Position numbers and translations under genes: made by a program. A stretch of 64,000 nt of DNA from Thamnaconus septentrionalis (Eukaryota; Chordata; Actinopteri; Tetraodontiformes; Monacanthidae), in the NCBI GenBank assembly GCA_009823395.1, contig CM020503.1, forward strand, positions 5,294,501 through 5,358,500, given 5' to 3'. Positions 27,504 to 40,645 of this stretch are shown here, piece by piece. A model generated the notes under the pieces. It was given only the letters and a program-made list of their open reading frames with translations, had not been told where the DNA came from and did not search any database. The stretch's first letter is position 1; each line of letters starts with the position of its first letter.

Positions 27504-28357
27504 CGGTTTCTTAGATATGTGAACAAAAAGAAAACACTACTTGAAGGTGATTATATCTAGAAGTAATCCTCAGTTTTAAATTCATGAGAGAAGGATTAAC
27601 CACACTGCACTATTTCCCCTACACATGAGATTCCTGCTGCCTTGATGAAATTTTGCTTAGTATAAAACCTGTTTTTTTTTTCTTTTTGTTTTTAAATAGA
27701 AGTTGATTTCTCCTTTTACATTAACTGCTTTGACTGACCGTTTTGTTTACACGTCACCCGACTTGACGGAGGCGTCGCCAAAGCCCCGGTCAACGGTCCA
27801 CACACTGCGTTGAGTTGAACACTAGAACTTTTTAGTTCTCGTCACTTTGTTTTTGAAGCTGAGCACGACCGCCCGCAGTCGTTTGGAAAACGGTTGCTCC
27901 TCAGGCGACTGGGTTGTAGCTCGTCGCTGGAAGGAAGTAGAAATGACTGCAGTGAACTAGCGTTTCAAACCAAGTCCCCGCTAGATGTCTTTAACAGGAA
28001 GTTCTCTTCTTTTCCTCCCTAATGCGCTCCAGATGGATCCATTGCTTCACTCTCCAAAGTTATTACAGAATACTGACAGTATTTTCCTGACTCCACGTCG
28101 AAGGTCCAACGTTGTGCGATGTGATAATTGAATCTGAAAAGTCTGTCATGATAGTCGGTGCTGAGAAAAGCGCTCGTTGACATTCTGGTGTTTTTCTCGC
28201 TGTTTAATCTCCATATTGATGTTCCAAACCCTGTCAGTGACTGTGCTGCATATTGAAGGCGTTGGGCCTCAAGTGCTTGGAGTGATTCAGTCGTGTTGTT
28301 TTGCACGATGTAATCCCACGAGAAGCAACTCCTCAACAAACGCTCGGTGTAGGAAAT

Positions 28358-28363
28358 TTTATT
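28358..28363 (-). terminator. Candidate crym polyadenylation signal AATAAA (minus strand)
   Basis: TTTATT on the plus strand reads AATAAA on the minus strand, about 565 bp after the crym stop. If both this and the rac1 signal at 28500 are used, the two convergent 3'UTRs overlap by about 150 bp. Confidence 0.4.
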
Positions 28364-28499
28364 GGTGCCCCAGTGAGCCACGATAAATCTCAACTTATTT
28401 TCATCAGTGTTTTAATAGCAAGTGCACTCTCTTGATTTCATTTTAGTGTGGTCTCATCTAATTTCAATTAGCAGTGAAAGTCCTTTTTTTTTTTAAGCA

Positions 28500-28505
28500 A
28501 ATAAA
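28500..28505 (+). terminator. Candidate rac1 polyadenylation signal AATAAA
   Basis: The first clean AATAAA on the plus strand after the rac1 stop codon that I could find lies about 1.3 kb downstream, which would give a long 3'UTR as in mammalian RAC1. It is embedded in an A-rich run, so it may be fortuitous. Confidence 0.4.
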
Positions 28506-28927
28506 AAAAAAAGTTAAAACATTTTGTTTTGTGTCTTCTTTTGAAATTTTGCATTCCAGACGTTCAAATTGTTCAGCAAGCATTTTCTCTAGATTTTCAC
28601 AAGAAAGAAGTAGTGGAAGTGTGATTCTATTAAATGATCTGAACTCAAATTTAAATCATATCTCCACTCACCAAACAAGAAATATTCCCACATTCATTAA
28701 TATTTCTGCATATTAAAAAAATGGCTTGATTATTTGGGGTAACTTGAGAACTACTGGTGTTTTTCCTTCAGCTTAACTGGCTCAGCAGTGTTCCTTCACA
28801 GCACTGCTGGGTAACATTTGAATTTTCAAAGCTGCTTCACAGTGAAGGACTTCATGTCCTGGAGGCGGTTTTCATGCTGCGATGTATTATGGCTATCAAA
28901 GGAGAAAAGAAAGCTGAAGTCACAGCT

Positions 28928-32031
<3,104 letters not shown>

Positions 32032-32320
32032 GGCACAGCACAGAGAAGTGATTCGGTGATGACGAGTTGCGTTCCTCGTGTTGGTCAAAGTTCGAGTGAG
32101 CAGCGAGCAACCAGCTCCAAGCTGCGTTCAAGAGCAGCAACAGCAAACAAGTGACTAATTTAAGTGTGACTGTGGGTCTTCCTGAATGCTGCAGAAGCTG
32201 ACATCACATGTTCTAGAGGCAGGTCCGAAGATAACTAACAGGCGGTCCGTGTATATTAACTTTATACCGACCAAAACTCGTTTTGTGTTTGACATCGTTT
32301 TTAACTGTTGACAAGAAATG

Positions 32321-32341
32321 TTAAAAAAAAAAAAAAAAAAA
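32321..32341 (+). repeat. Poly(A) tract
   Basis: A run of about 20 A between crym and snu13. The rest of 32,100-32,930 is AT-rich with no recognised gene. Confidence 0.85.
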
Positions 32342-32938
32342 CTAATGACAGAATATCATGGTGGTAAAATTACAAAACATAGACATTAGGTTTTAAAATT
32401 TGGGATTTGAGGTTTGTAGTCTTTCTAAACATGTCACGGTAACATGGCTTTGAATTAAGAAAATGTAGACTTTGATCTAGAAAGTGTCTCTTGTAAATAA
32501 GATATTTAGTACATTTGTAAATCAGTAACTCAGAGTTTGTAGCGTGCTAACCATTTTTCATTTCATTTTTTGGATGGAATTGTCTGGGCCTAGCACCTCT
32601 TTAATATTCTACTTTCTGAAAGTGTGTTTCTATTTACTTGAGTTACTCAGAATTGGGCGAAAGTCTGATGAACTCCAGTCATTTTCATACAAAGTATTTT
32701 AGTTGAATTTTTTCATGCATCCATTCACTGTGCAAGATTCTCAATTTTACAATTTGGAAGGTTGTAAATGCAGCTCTAGCGTAACCAGTGTGTATTGTTG
32801 CCTCAAACAAAGTTACACAATTTATTACTGCAGTGAAAAAACGTTTGAGTTGTCTAAAAGTGATAGGTGTCAGCATTCATGAGACACATTTTAAGAAGTA
32901 TGAAAGATGACCACAACACATGGTTTAAATAAAAAAAC

Positions 32939-32944
32939 TTTATT
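32939..32944 (-). terminator. snu13 polyadenylation signal AATAAA (minus strand)
   Basis: TTTATT on the plus strand, about 185 bp downstream of the snu13 stop codon, gives AATAAA in the transcript. Confidence 0.65.
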
Positions 32945-33125
32945 CGCAATCAAAACAATGCCAGGAGAAACTACGGCACTCGTGCATAAGACGCACAGTC
33001 ATGACGTTTTTTTTTTTTTAATAACAAATAAAAAAAATCTGATAGAAACATAAAGTCACAGGAAACAGAAGACAATATTCTTCAATTGGAAACTTGTGAC
33101 TCTCTTTACATCAGTGCAACAAAAA

Positions 33126-34114
33126 TCACACCAGCAGTCTCTCAATAGCCAGCTGGACCGACTGGATCTGCGGTTTGAGCTGAGAGCCCTCCTTTATGGT
33201 GACCGAGGTAGCGATGACGGGACGCGACACTCCACAGGCACGTCCCAGCGCCTGCTTGGAGCGGACAAACACGTACGGCACATTCTTGTCCTCACAGAGG
33301 AGAGGCAGATGGAGGATGATCTCCAGTGGTTCAGCATCAGCTGCCATCACAATAAATTCAGCAATGCCTCTGTTCAGGGTTTTAGTGGCTGGAAGATAAG
33401 ATCACAATAACGACAATGTATTCAGAATCATCAGTCCATCATCAATAAAGTTTATCTAATTTGACAATTTAATTTGAACATGGGATTACAACTTGAAGAT
33501 ATGACAAATAAAATAGCTTATTTTTAATAGTGGATTTTGGAATGGCCCATTGTGATATTTACAGCGCATTAGCAGACAGATGTTACAATTTCACTTTGAG
33601 TCATGATTTACAACTACAACTATATCCAATCTACATGTACTCCATACATCTTGCCCACAGTCTCTGGGTCAAATGACTTAGCATGCCTCAAAGCACACAT
33701 GGGGCCAGCCTCAGTGAAAGCTGCTCCAACACATCTGGAGAACAAGCAAACCACCGGCTTGCGTGTTTCGCCTCGAGTAACACATCAGTACCGGCCAATG
33801 TCTATATTTTCAATCCGTACCTTCATTTGCCCCCTTCCTTAGTTGTTTGTAGTTGGAAGCCTGCTGCACCAGGTCCAGGATGGTCTTGGTCAGCGTGGCG
33901 TCGGCCAGTGGGTAGGCCTTTGGATTCACCTGAGGATCAGTCTGTCGAAAGAACATTAAATACACGTTTATTCGTAAGATGTAAGCAGAATAAGGCAGGA
34001 CTATACCCGGCAGCGAAGCTGGGTGATTTAAATTTCACTCTTGCTGTCTTGTTTCGTTGGGTCGCTAACAGTTAGCCGTGCCGCTAGCTAATGCAGGCTT
34101 CAAACACTCACCAT
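33126..34114 (-). CDS. snu13: SNU13 / NHP2L1 (15.5K) K-turn RNA-binding protein, complete
   Basis: SNU13 is an L7Ae-family protein that binds kink-turns in U4 snRNA (tri-snRNP) and box C/D snoRNAs, nucleating spliceosome and rRNA-modification particles in the nucleus. Exons on the minus strand are 34114..34112 (the ATG alone, followed by gtgagt), 33941..33821 and 33388..33126, giving 128 residues, the exact family length. The product reads [91 protein letters not shown] and ends ERLLV. Compared with human, TEAD is TDPQ, GISEF is GIAEF, and Cys is Thr in VIATS. Such near-identity is normal for this protein. It is divergent (head-to-head) from uqcrc2. A vertebrate paralogue suffix (a/b) cannot be assigned. 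Confidence 0.96.
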
Positions 34115-34767
34115 CTTGAAGAAATTTGTATTCCTTAAATCTCTCCCTCTCGGCGAAATGCTTCACGGAGGATTATCGGTTTCCTCGCGGTTGTAAATGC
34201 ACCGAAAGCAAAAAATAACCCCAAAGTAATTGTGTTTAGTAGCGCTAGGTTCTCCGTTAGCCCTGGTACATGCACTCACTCTTTGCGTTCACCGCACGTG
34301 TGTGGAATCGACACATGCGCAGTAGTGCGCACTGGCGAACCCCGCCGTAACCGACCGGAAGTGACCCCCGCCACATGTTATTTTTCTTGTCGGATGTAAA
34401 CAAATACTTAGTGAATTGTTTTGGGCATACCAGAACACTGAACAAAAAAAAAAGTGACAATTAAAAATTTTTTTGGGCTAAAGCATGACGTGTTACTGTA
34501 TTTTGAAACGTTCCATATTTCTGCTTAACAAAACAAGGTAAAAGACACACTGTCTAAAGCAAAAAGAAGCACATTTTGAAAATGTTTCATTTTGCTCAGT
34601 TATGTGAAATCACAACGTAACGTGTAATTCTACTCCGAGTCAGCAGGGGGTGCACGCCACTCGGTCCCTCCTGTGGTTTGACAAGCGTCGAAGCCGCTGT
34701 GCACTCTGGGTAGGGCACTTTCGCCGGCCATATTGCTCCATCGTCCTGCCTGAAGGAGAGAGGGGAG
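34115..34767. promoter_or_regulatory. Shared head-to-head promoter of snu13 and uqcrc2
   Basis: Only 653 bp separate the two start codons, which face away from each other. At 34313..34331 the sequence catgcgcagtagtgcgcac contains two TGCGC-type half sites resembling an NRF-1 motif, a factor known to activate nuclear genes for respiratory-chain subunits. At about 34729 ggccatattg contains a YY1-like CCAT core close to the uqcrc2 start. CpG density is highest near both starts, with an AT-rich middle (34,400-34,600). Confidence 0.55.
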
Positions 34768-37700
34768 ATGAAGGGGATTCGGGGAATCAGTCAGCTTTCG
34801 GTAAGGAATTAGCCAACAAGTCACTCATATTCACGAGTCGGAAGAAGCGTTTCTGTAGTAGGCGTTCGTTAAAAATATAAAAGAGTGCCGGAAGGTCAAG
34901 TGTCAAGCGTATCTAGATACGATGCTGTGAAAAGCTAACAAGGAAGCAGTCAGCTGAGACTAGTCGGATCATACAAACCAGCAACGTTGCATAACATTGA
35001 CAGATAAACACAGACTGGCGCTCTGGACGGTTCTGCTATCTGTACATTTATATAAACACATTACAGACAGCATATACTCAACCTTACTGTATGACACTAA
35101 ACGATCAAGCGACCGTTAGCTTGAAGACTAGGCTTAGCATCTTTCCCTCATAACTGACGATGGCTTGAGCTAAACCACTACCTGTGATAATATCAAAGTT
35201 ATAAAGCAATCGTAAGATCTATTAAAAATATATAACACGACAATGATGAGGAAATGCTTGCAGAAGTGATTGTCAAACTTCCACGTAGTAGTGTATTCAA
35301 GTAATTTGTCAAATAATGATAATTAGCAGATGGAGCTGACATTACTATATTATACTGTTGTTTGGATTTCTTCTATGTAAGAATAATTTAATTGTAAGAG
35401 CAAACCAATCACTTATCTATAATGTGTTACCACGTGATATCCTCTCTTCAAACATCCCCTCACCCAAGACAACTACAGAAAAACACATTACTTGTAATAT
35501 CCCGGCTTCCCGTGTTTTCTATTTTTCCAGACAAGACTTTACGCGGCGCAGGCAGCCCGTAAGGTGGAATTCACTGGGGCCGCCGAGCGTGTAAAGTTTC
35601 AGCCCCAGGATGTGCAGGTCAGTGTCGGTTGACGTGTCTTTCTCCTCCACAGAGACGCTTCTATGCGGCTGCCAGAGCAGGCCAGTCCCTTGCACAGCCC
35701 CTGGCTGGTCTGAGTCTCTCTCCGCGTGCTGCCCACTCCTTCCAGGACGTCCATGTATGTTTGGAAGTGATGAGGATGGTGGTGCCGGGGGTTGACGGAC
35801 AATAAATGAATCTGCATCTTCTTTGAATTTCAATTTTACCCATCAGACATTTGGACCTTCCAGTGTTATTTTTTTAAAATATTGTATTGATGTTCCATCT
35901 TTTTCTAATAATCTATTTTGCTGGATACCTTGGTGATGATAAAACTGTTTTTGTGTGTGTGTCCTCAGGTGTCCAAACTGCCAAGTGGACTGGTGATTGC
36001 CTCCTTGGAGAACCACTCCCCTTCCTCCAAGATCGGAGTGTTTGTCAATGCTGGCTGCCGTTATGAGACCCCAGACAATCAGGGGGTCACTCATCTCCTC
36101 CGCCTGGCCTCCAGCCTGGTATGATGCTCAGGAGTGGCCTTAACCTTTTAGTTGTCGCAAAAAATGAAACGTGACTCAGTCTCTTTACCTCTTATTTTTC
36201 AAGACTACCAAAGGAGCTTCTGCTTTCAAGATTTGCCGTGGTGTTGAGGCCGTGGGAGGCAGCCTGAGGTCAGTCAGTTAGAACTAATAATGTTAACTGC
36301 ATTGTTTGGAAGCGGCTTGCCACTTAACTTAATATTGAACCTGCATTTTTTGACTTTTGATCACTTCTTGAGCATTTTATTTTTTAATAAAATGTGAAAC
36401 ATCAGGGTTATGTGCTGTTGTCTAAATAAGTAGAACAATTTGGCTCTGTGAGGTTCTCAAGAACAGTTTCTGCATAAATTAAAAACAAGAAACAGACGGC
36501 CACAGCATTCTTTTTCTGCAATACGTCCAGTTTTTGTTAAAGGCATCTGTAGGATCCATTTTGTAGGAAATGAAATCATCACAGAAGACTGCACTGGATC
36601 TAACTTTTCTTAATGTACTACTCAGGCTTCCTGTGTGGATGATTTTGTGTTTTTCTCCACAGTGTGACTTCAACTAGAGAGAACATGATCTACACAGTTG
36701 ACTGCCTGAGAGATGACATGTAAGTTGTGCAGAAATCGTTGTGCAGAAAGAAGAACCTTTGATGAAGGGAATGCTTGTACTGTACTTGTGTGGAATAGTG
36801 GCAAATTCTCATCCACTCACGTTTCTCTCCTTTCTCCTCATCTGGTTTGACGGCAGTGATACAGTGATGGAGTATTTGATCAACGTGACAACGGCTCAGG
36901 AGTTCCGGCCGTGGGAGGTGACCGACCTCACCGCCCGAGTGAAGCTGGACAAGGCTGAGGCTGCCAGTAACACTCAGATAGGTGGGCTTCTGTTCTTCCA
37001 TTCAGTTGTCATGCTCTCTCTGTATCTACTGCAAAAGATTTCAAATGTTGCAAGACTCGTCAATAAACTGTACAGTTGTTTATAATGCAATTACAAGCCT
37101 CTTATTACCAGCTACATGCTAATTAGCCTGAACAGCCGCAGTTATGAGAGCAGACATCTCTTTAAGCCCAGGGTTGTGTGTGTCCTCTGCAGGTGTGGTT
37201 GAAGGTCTGCATTACGCTGCATACAAGAACACCCTCTGCAACTCTCTGTACTGTCCCGACCACATGGTTGGCAACATCGAGTCCGATCATGTAGGTGATT
37301 CTCCAGCCGTCAAAACTGATCTTGCTGTTGGACACGTTGTTTTTAATGAATTGTTTTTGCATTTTTTTCCTCCTGCAGCTACACCACTTTGTACAGAACA
37401 ATTTTACAAGTGCAAGAATGGCACTGGTCGGACTTGGTATGAAAACATTTGTTACTCTTTAGTATACAATGGCATTAGGGCTGTGCGATTAATTGATTTT
37501 AATACCTTTGAAGACCCAACATGTAACAGTTGTAGTTGCTCACTGAAATGAGTCAAGTGAGTCCATTTGGACGAGTCAAGGGCTCAAGTCCTGTGCGAGA
37601 GAGTTTCTAAATATAACTCTGTATTAAGTCGTCATTTTCTATTCAGGTGTGGACCACGCTGTGCTGAAGCAAGTTGGGGAGCAATTCCTCAACATCCGCA

Positions 37701-39074
37701 GCGGCTCAGGTGCCACTGGGGCCAAGGCTCAGTATCGTGGAGGTGAGCTCAGCTGGCGCAAAAAAAATAACAACTTCATATTAATCTCACACCACTTGAA
37801 TATTTGCTGTTTTTACTTGCTTCCTCCCATTTCCCCTCATGCTTGCTCTGCCTCCCTCCAGGTGAGATTCGTCTGGCCAGCACCAGCGGCTTGGTCCACT
37901 CAGCAGTGGTGGCCGAGTCTGCAGCTGCAGGCTCCAGTGAAGCTCTGGCCTTCAGCGTCCTGCAGCAGCTACTGGGAGCCGGCCCGCACGTCAAGAGGGG
38001 CTCGTGTGCCACCAGCAAACTGGTGCAAGGTGTGGCCAAGGCAACAGCCGAACCGTTCGACGTGAGTGCGCAAAGAGTCGCTGTCTCGTCTGTGGTATGT
38101 ACAATCCAAATAGCCTCAAGGCCTTTGAATTTCTTTTTTTCTTTTTTCCTGACCAGGTCAGCGCTTTCAGTACAGGCTACTCTGACTCTGGTCTGTTTGG
38201 AGTCTACTCCATCTCCCAAGCTGCAGTTGTTGGTGATGTAAGTGTCCTACGGCCATAACAAAAAGCTATTCAACATTCAGTTCTTTGACTGTAGTGCTGC
38301 GAGCAAGTGAGGAGCCCTGACGTATTCTGTCCTTTCCAGGTGATTAAGGCCGCGGTTGCCCAGATCAAAGCTGTTGCTGATGGCGGAGTCACAGCCGCTG
38401 ACCTCAGCCGAGCCAAGTAAGACAAACATTTCTTTCAGTGTTAAATCTTCCTTGACATTTTGTCAAATATTACCATTTAACATACATATTTTACCTGCCT
38501 GACACTTCTGATTTTCTTCATCATAAAATCAATTAGAGCAAAAAAAGAAAAAACAAAATAGCATAGGGAAAATCTGGAGAAAAACTAAATGCCAGTCAGT
38601 CCAGTTCAACCCCTTTCATGTCTTATGTTAACATTTGGTGTCAAAATGTTTCTCTCCTCCTGCTTTGCTGCCCTCTGGTGCATAAGTAACTCATCTTTGT
38701 GTTTTGTTCTGCAGGGCCCAGCTGCAGGGCCAGTTCCTGATGTCTCTGGAGACTTCAGAGGGTTTGTTGGAGGAAATGGGCACTCAGGCTCTGGTCACCG
38801 GATCTTACTGCCCGTCAGCGGAAATCTCCAAAAAGATTGACAACGTGTCCTTGACCGATGTCAGCAACGTAAGTCATTCATTTCTTTTCACTGTCACTTT
38901 GGTGTGGGATAGTCAAAAATGAGTTGCTAAATGTTAAAAAGATCTATTTTTTTTGTGATGTAACCGATGTTTTCTCATGTTAATTTGCAGGCGGCCAAGA
39001 AATTTGTGTCTGGCAAGAAAACAATGGCTTCCAGCGGAAACCTTAAAAAGATGCCCTTTGTGGATGAGATCTAA
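34768..39074 (+). CDS. uqcrc2: Ubiquinol-cytochrome c reductase core protein 2 (complex III), with alternative exon 2
   Basis: UQCRC2 is a non-catalytic MPP-like M16 subunit of mitochondrial complex III, on the matrix side. Exons: 34768..34800, 35531..35617 (2a) or 35653..35754 (2b), 35969..36118, 36204..36268, 36663..36719, 36857..36981, 37193..37290, 37379..37436, 37647..37742, 37862..38061, 38157..38237, 38340..38416, 38715..38868 and 38991..39074. With 2a the protein has 454 residues (human 453); with 2b, 459. Recognisable blocks: [178 protein letters not shown] and the C-terminal FVDEI. The start is the first ATG and matches the family. Head-to-head with snu13, tandem with mosmo. Confidence 0.96.
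35531..35617 (+). CDS. uqcrc2: uqcrc2 exon 2a (canonical N-terminal exon)
   Basis: This 87-nt, phase 0-0 exon starts [14 protein letters not shown] and ends QPQDVQ. It aligns with the human segment SRFYSLKVAPKV through QPQDLEFTKLP, so it is the ancestral form. It is preceded by tatttttccag and followed by the donor GTCAGT. Confidence 0.88.
35653..35754 (+). CDS. uqcrc2: uqcrc2 exon 2b (alternative tandem-duplicated exon)
   Basis: This 102-nt, phase 0-0 exon begins [16 protein letters not shown] and ends SFQDVH. It has a strong acceptor (ctttctcctccacag) and a GTATGT donor. Its ends match those of exon 2a (R-L/F-Y-A-A and Q-D-V), so it looks like a diverged duplicate, although the middle differs. 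It is 35 nt from exon 2a, too close to be joined to it. Reading through those 35 nt meets an in-frame TGA five codons after exon 2a. Use in vivo is inferred, not shown. Confidence 0.72.
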
Positions 39075-39306
39075 ATTTCTCCCCATCGACTCATTCAGTA
39101 ACTTAACTATGGCAGCAATGCATATTGTTTTTCTTGTAAAGACAAGCCATCATCACCTCTTCAATTCTGTTATGGGAACTATGTGCTAACACCACTGGGA
39201 ATGTATTGGTGTTGTAACAGAACATTTTGTTCAGGTGATGCTGGCCACAGTGCGTCGCAGTGCCGTGCTCCATCTGTCCACATTACCTGTATAGCTGATG
39301 TAAAAT

Positions 39307-39312
39307 AATAAA
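39307..39312 (+). terminator. uqcrc2 polyadenylation signal AATAAA
   Basis: AATAAA lies 233 bp after the uqcrc2 stop and is followed within about 20 bp by a T-rich and TGTTGG-rich downstream element (ttttttgttggttgtgag). Confidence 0.75.
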
Positions 39313-39329
39313 GACTATCAACCTCACTT

Positions 39330-40645
39330 TTTTGTTGGTTGTGAGCTTTCAAGTTTTTTTCATTGCAAAAAGATAAATAATTCTTATTAAGATCAACGTG
39401 TTTCCTTTTTGGAGTTTTGATGTTAAGTTTAAATAATGGAGGGCTGTGCATAATGACACAATTGCAATAGTAAAGGTCCCATACACTGCTTAATTCACGA
39501 CAGCATTTTCCAACAACTTGTCTATAGCCTGTTGAGAAAAAGGGCCATCAATTTTTGGCTAATGCAACGTTTCAAAGAGTGTATTTAATTAGCCCTTTGT
39601 TTTTGTCATTAAGTGCACAGATAACCTCTCCCGGGTTAAGGATGTAATTGTTGTGGGCCCTTTCTTGTCATGTAAGGGAAGCAGAAATAAATATTTTTGC
39701 TGACGTGCAAACGGAGGGCTCAATATGCTGTGATGGAATATGGAAATAATTCATCTAAAAACGCTTATATTGGACATTTAAAGTGCTGCCCGCCTTAAGC
39801 CCTCAAAGTTCTTCCATCTGCTGACGAGGGTGAGTGTGAGGAAGTTAAAACCGACAAAGTCTCCCTTAAATTGAGATCTATGTGGCCAGAAAGTGGAACT
39901 TTATCGTGTCGTCGGTTTGTTGACGCATTCCGGCGGCAGTCACTTCATCCTCGGCGGCGCGTTGATGCGAAAGTATCGGGAGTGTCGTCTGTTTACGTGT
40001 GTTCTCGCGAGAGTTGCCCACTATAAACATGGAGATATGAGCAGTCAAGGCTCCAAGTGCAGGAGAAAGCAGCCTTCTTCTCGGGATAAACACTAAACGC
40101 GTAAATCTCTCGTCTGTCGGGTGTTTCCTTTTAAAAAAAAAGAAAATCGAGCTGAGCCTTTTGCTCGCTCCGGAGCTTGTCGGGGTTTTAAATCTTGGGG
40201 AGAAGCGTTTCGGGACGCGATCATGGGCGGCGCTTGTGTTCCGTGTCACTCCGAAGAGAAGAGAAACCCGTAGCATGGGAAGTAGAGAGAACGCCTGATC
40301 CCTGGCATCCTTGGCAAAATAAGTTCGCTGCATGCAAGATTTATTTATTTTTTGTTGCCTCGCTGACGCGGAAAGTGTCTTGGTGAGAATGCACAGCGTG
40401 CTAACATCACCGGGATGGTGAGGAGCCCGTGAGTCCCCCCGGACCGGAGGAGGGATCGCCGAGCTGGTCCTGCATGATGAAGAAGTGGTGAGAAGAAGCG
40501 AGAGAAAGAAGTGACAGCTGCCTCTGCTGGGCTCGACCGCGATGTACTCCGCCCTGCGGGCGCCGGCTCGGGTGACGGGACGGCAGGAAGGGGCATAGGT
40601 CAGCGCCCTGGAGCCGCAGAAGCCCGCCACCTGTGCGCACCCGAC
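39330..40645 (+). promoter_or_regulatory. uqcrc2-mosmo spacer, mosmo promoter and GC-rich 5'UTR
   Basis: The first half is AT-rich and empty. From about 39,890 the sequence becomes CpG-rich (ggcggcgcgttgatgcg, gggacgcgatcatgggcggc, gaccgcgatgtactccgccc) up to the mosmo start, fitting a CpG-island promoter and long 5'UTR. The 250-residue antisense frame across it is a by-product of CpG richness. An upstream ATG (40511, frame continuing through mosmo) exists, but the conserved start is at 40646. Confidence 0.5.

Noticed and set aside
34801..35530. A third alternative second exon in uqcrc2 intron 1
   Set aside because: No further acceptor followed by an R-x-Y-A-A type segment was found.
37470..37535. 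gggctgtgcgattaattgattttaat as a transposon insertion in uqcrc2 intron 8
   Set aside because: It resembles the start of a common fish repeat, but no opposite end or target duplication is visible, so it was not called.
39878..40630. 250-residue minus-strand frame opposite the mosmo 5'UTR
   Set aside because: A long frame caused by a CpG-rich promoter with few stop codons; no similarity to a known protein.
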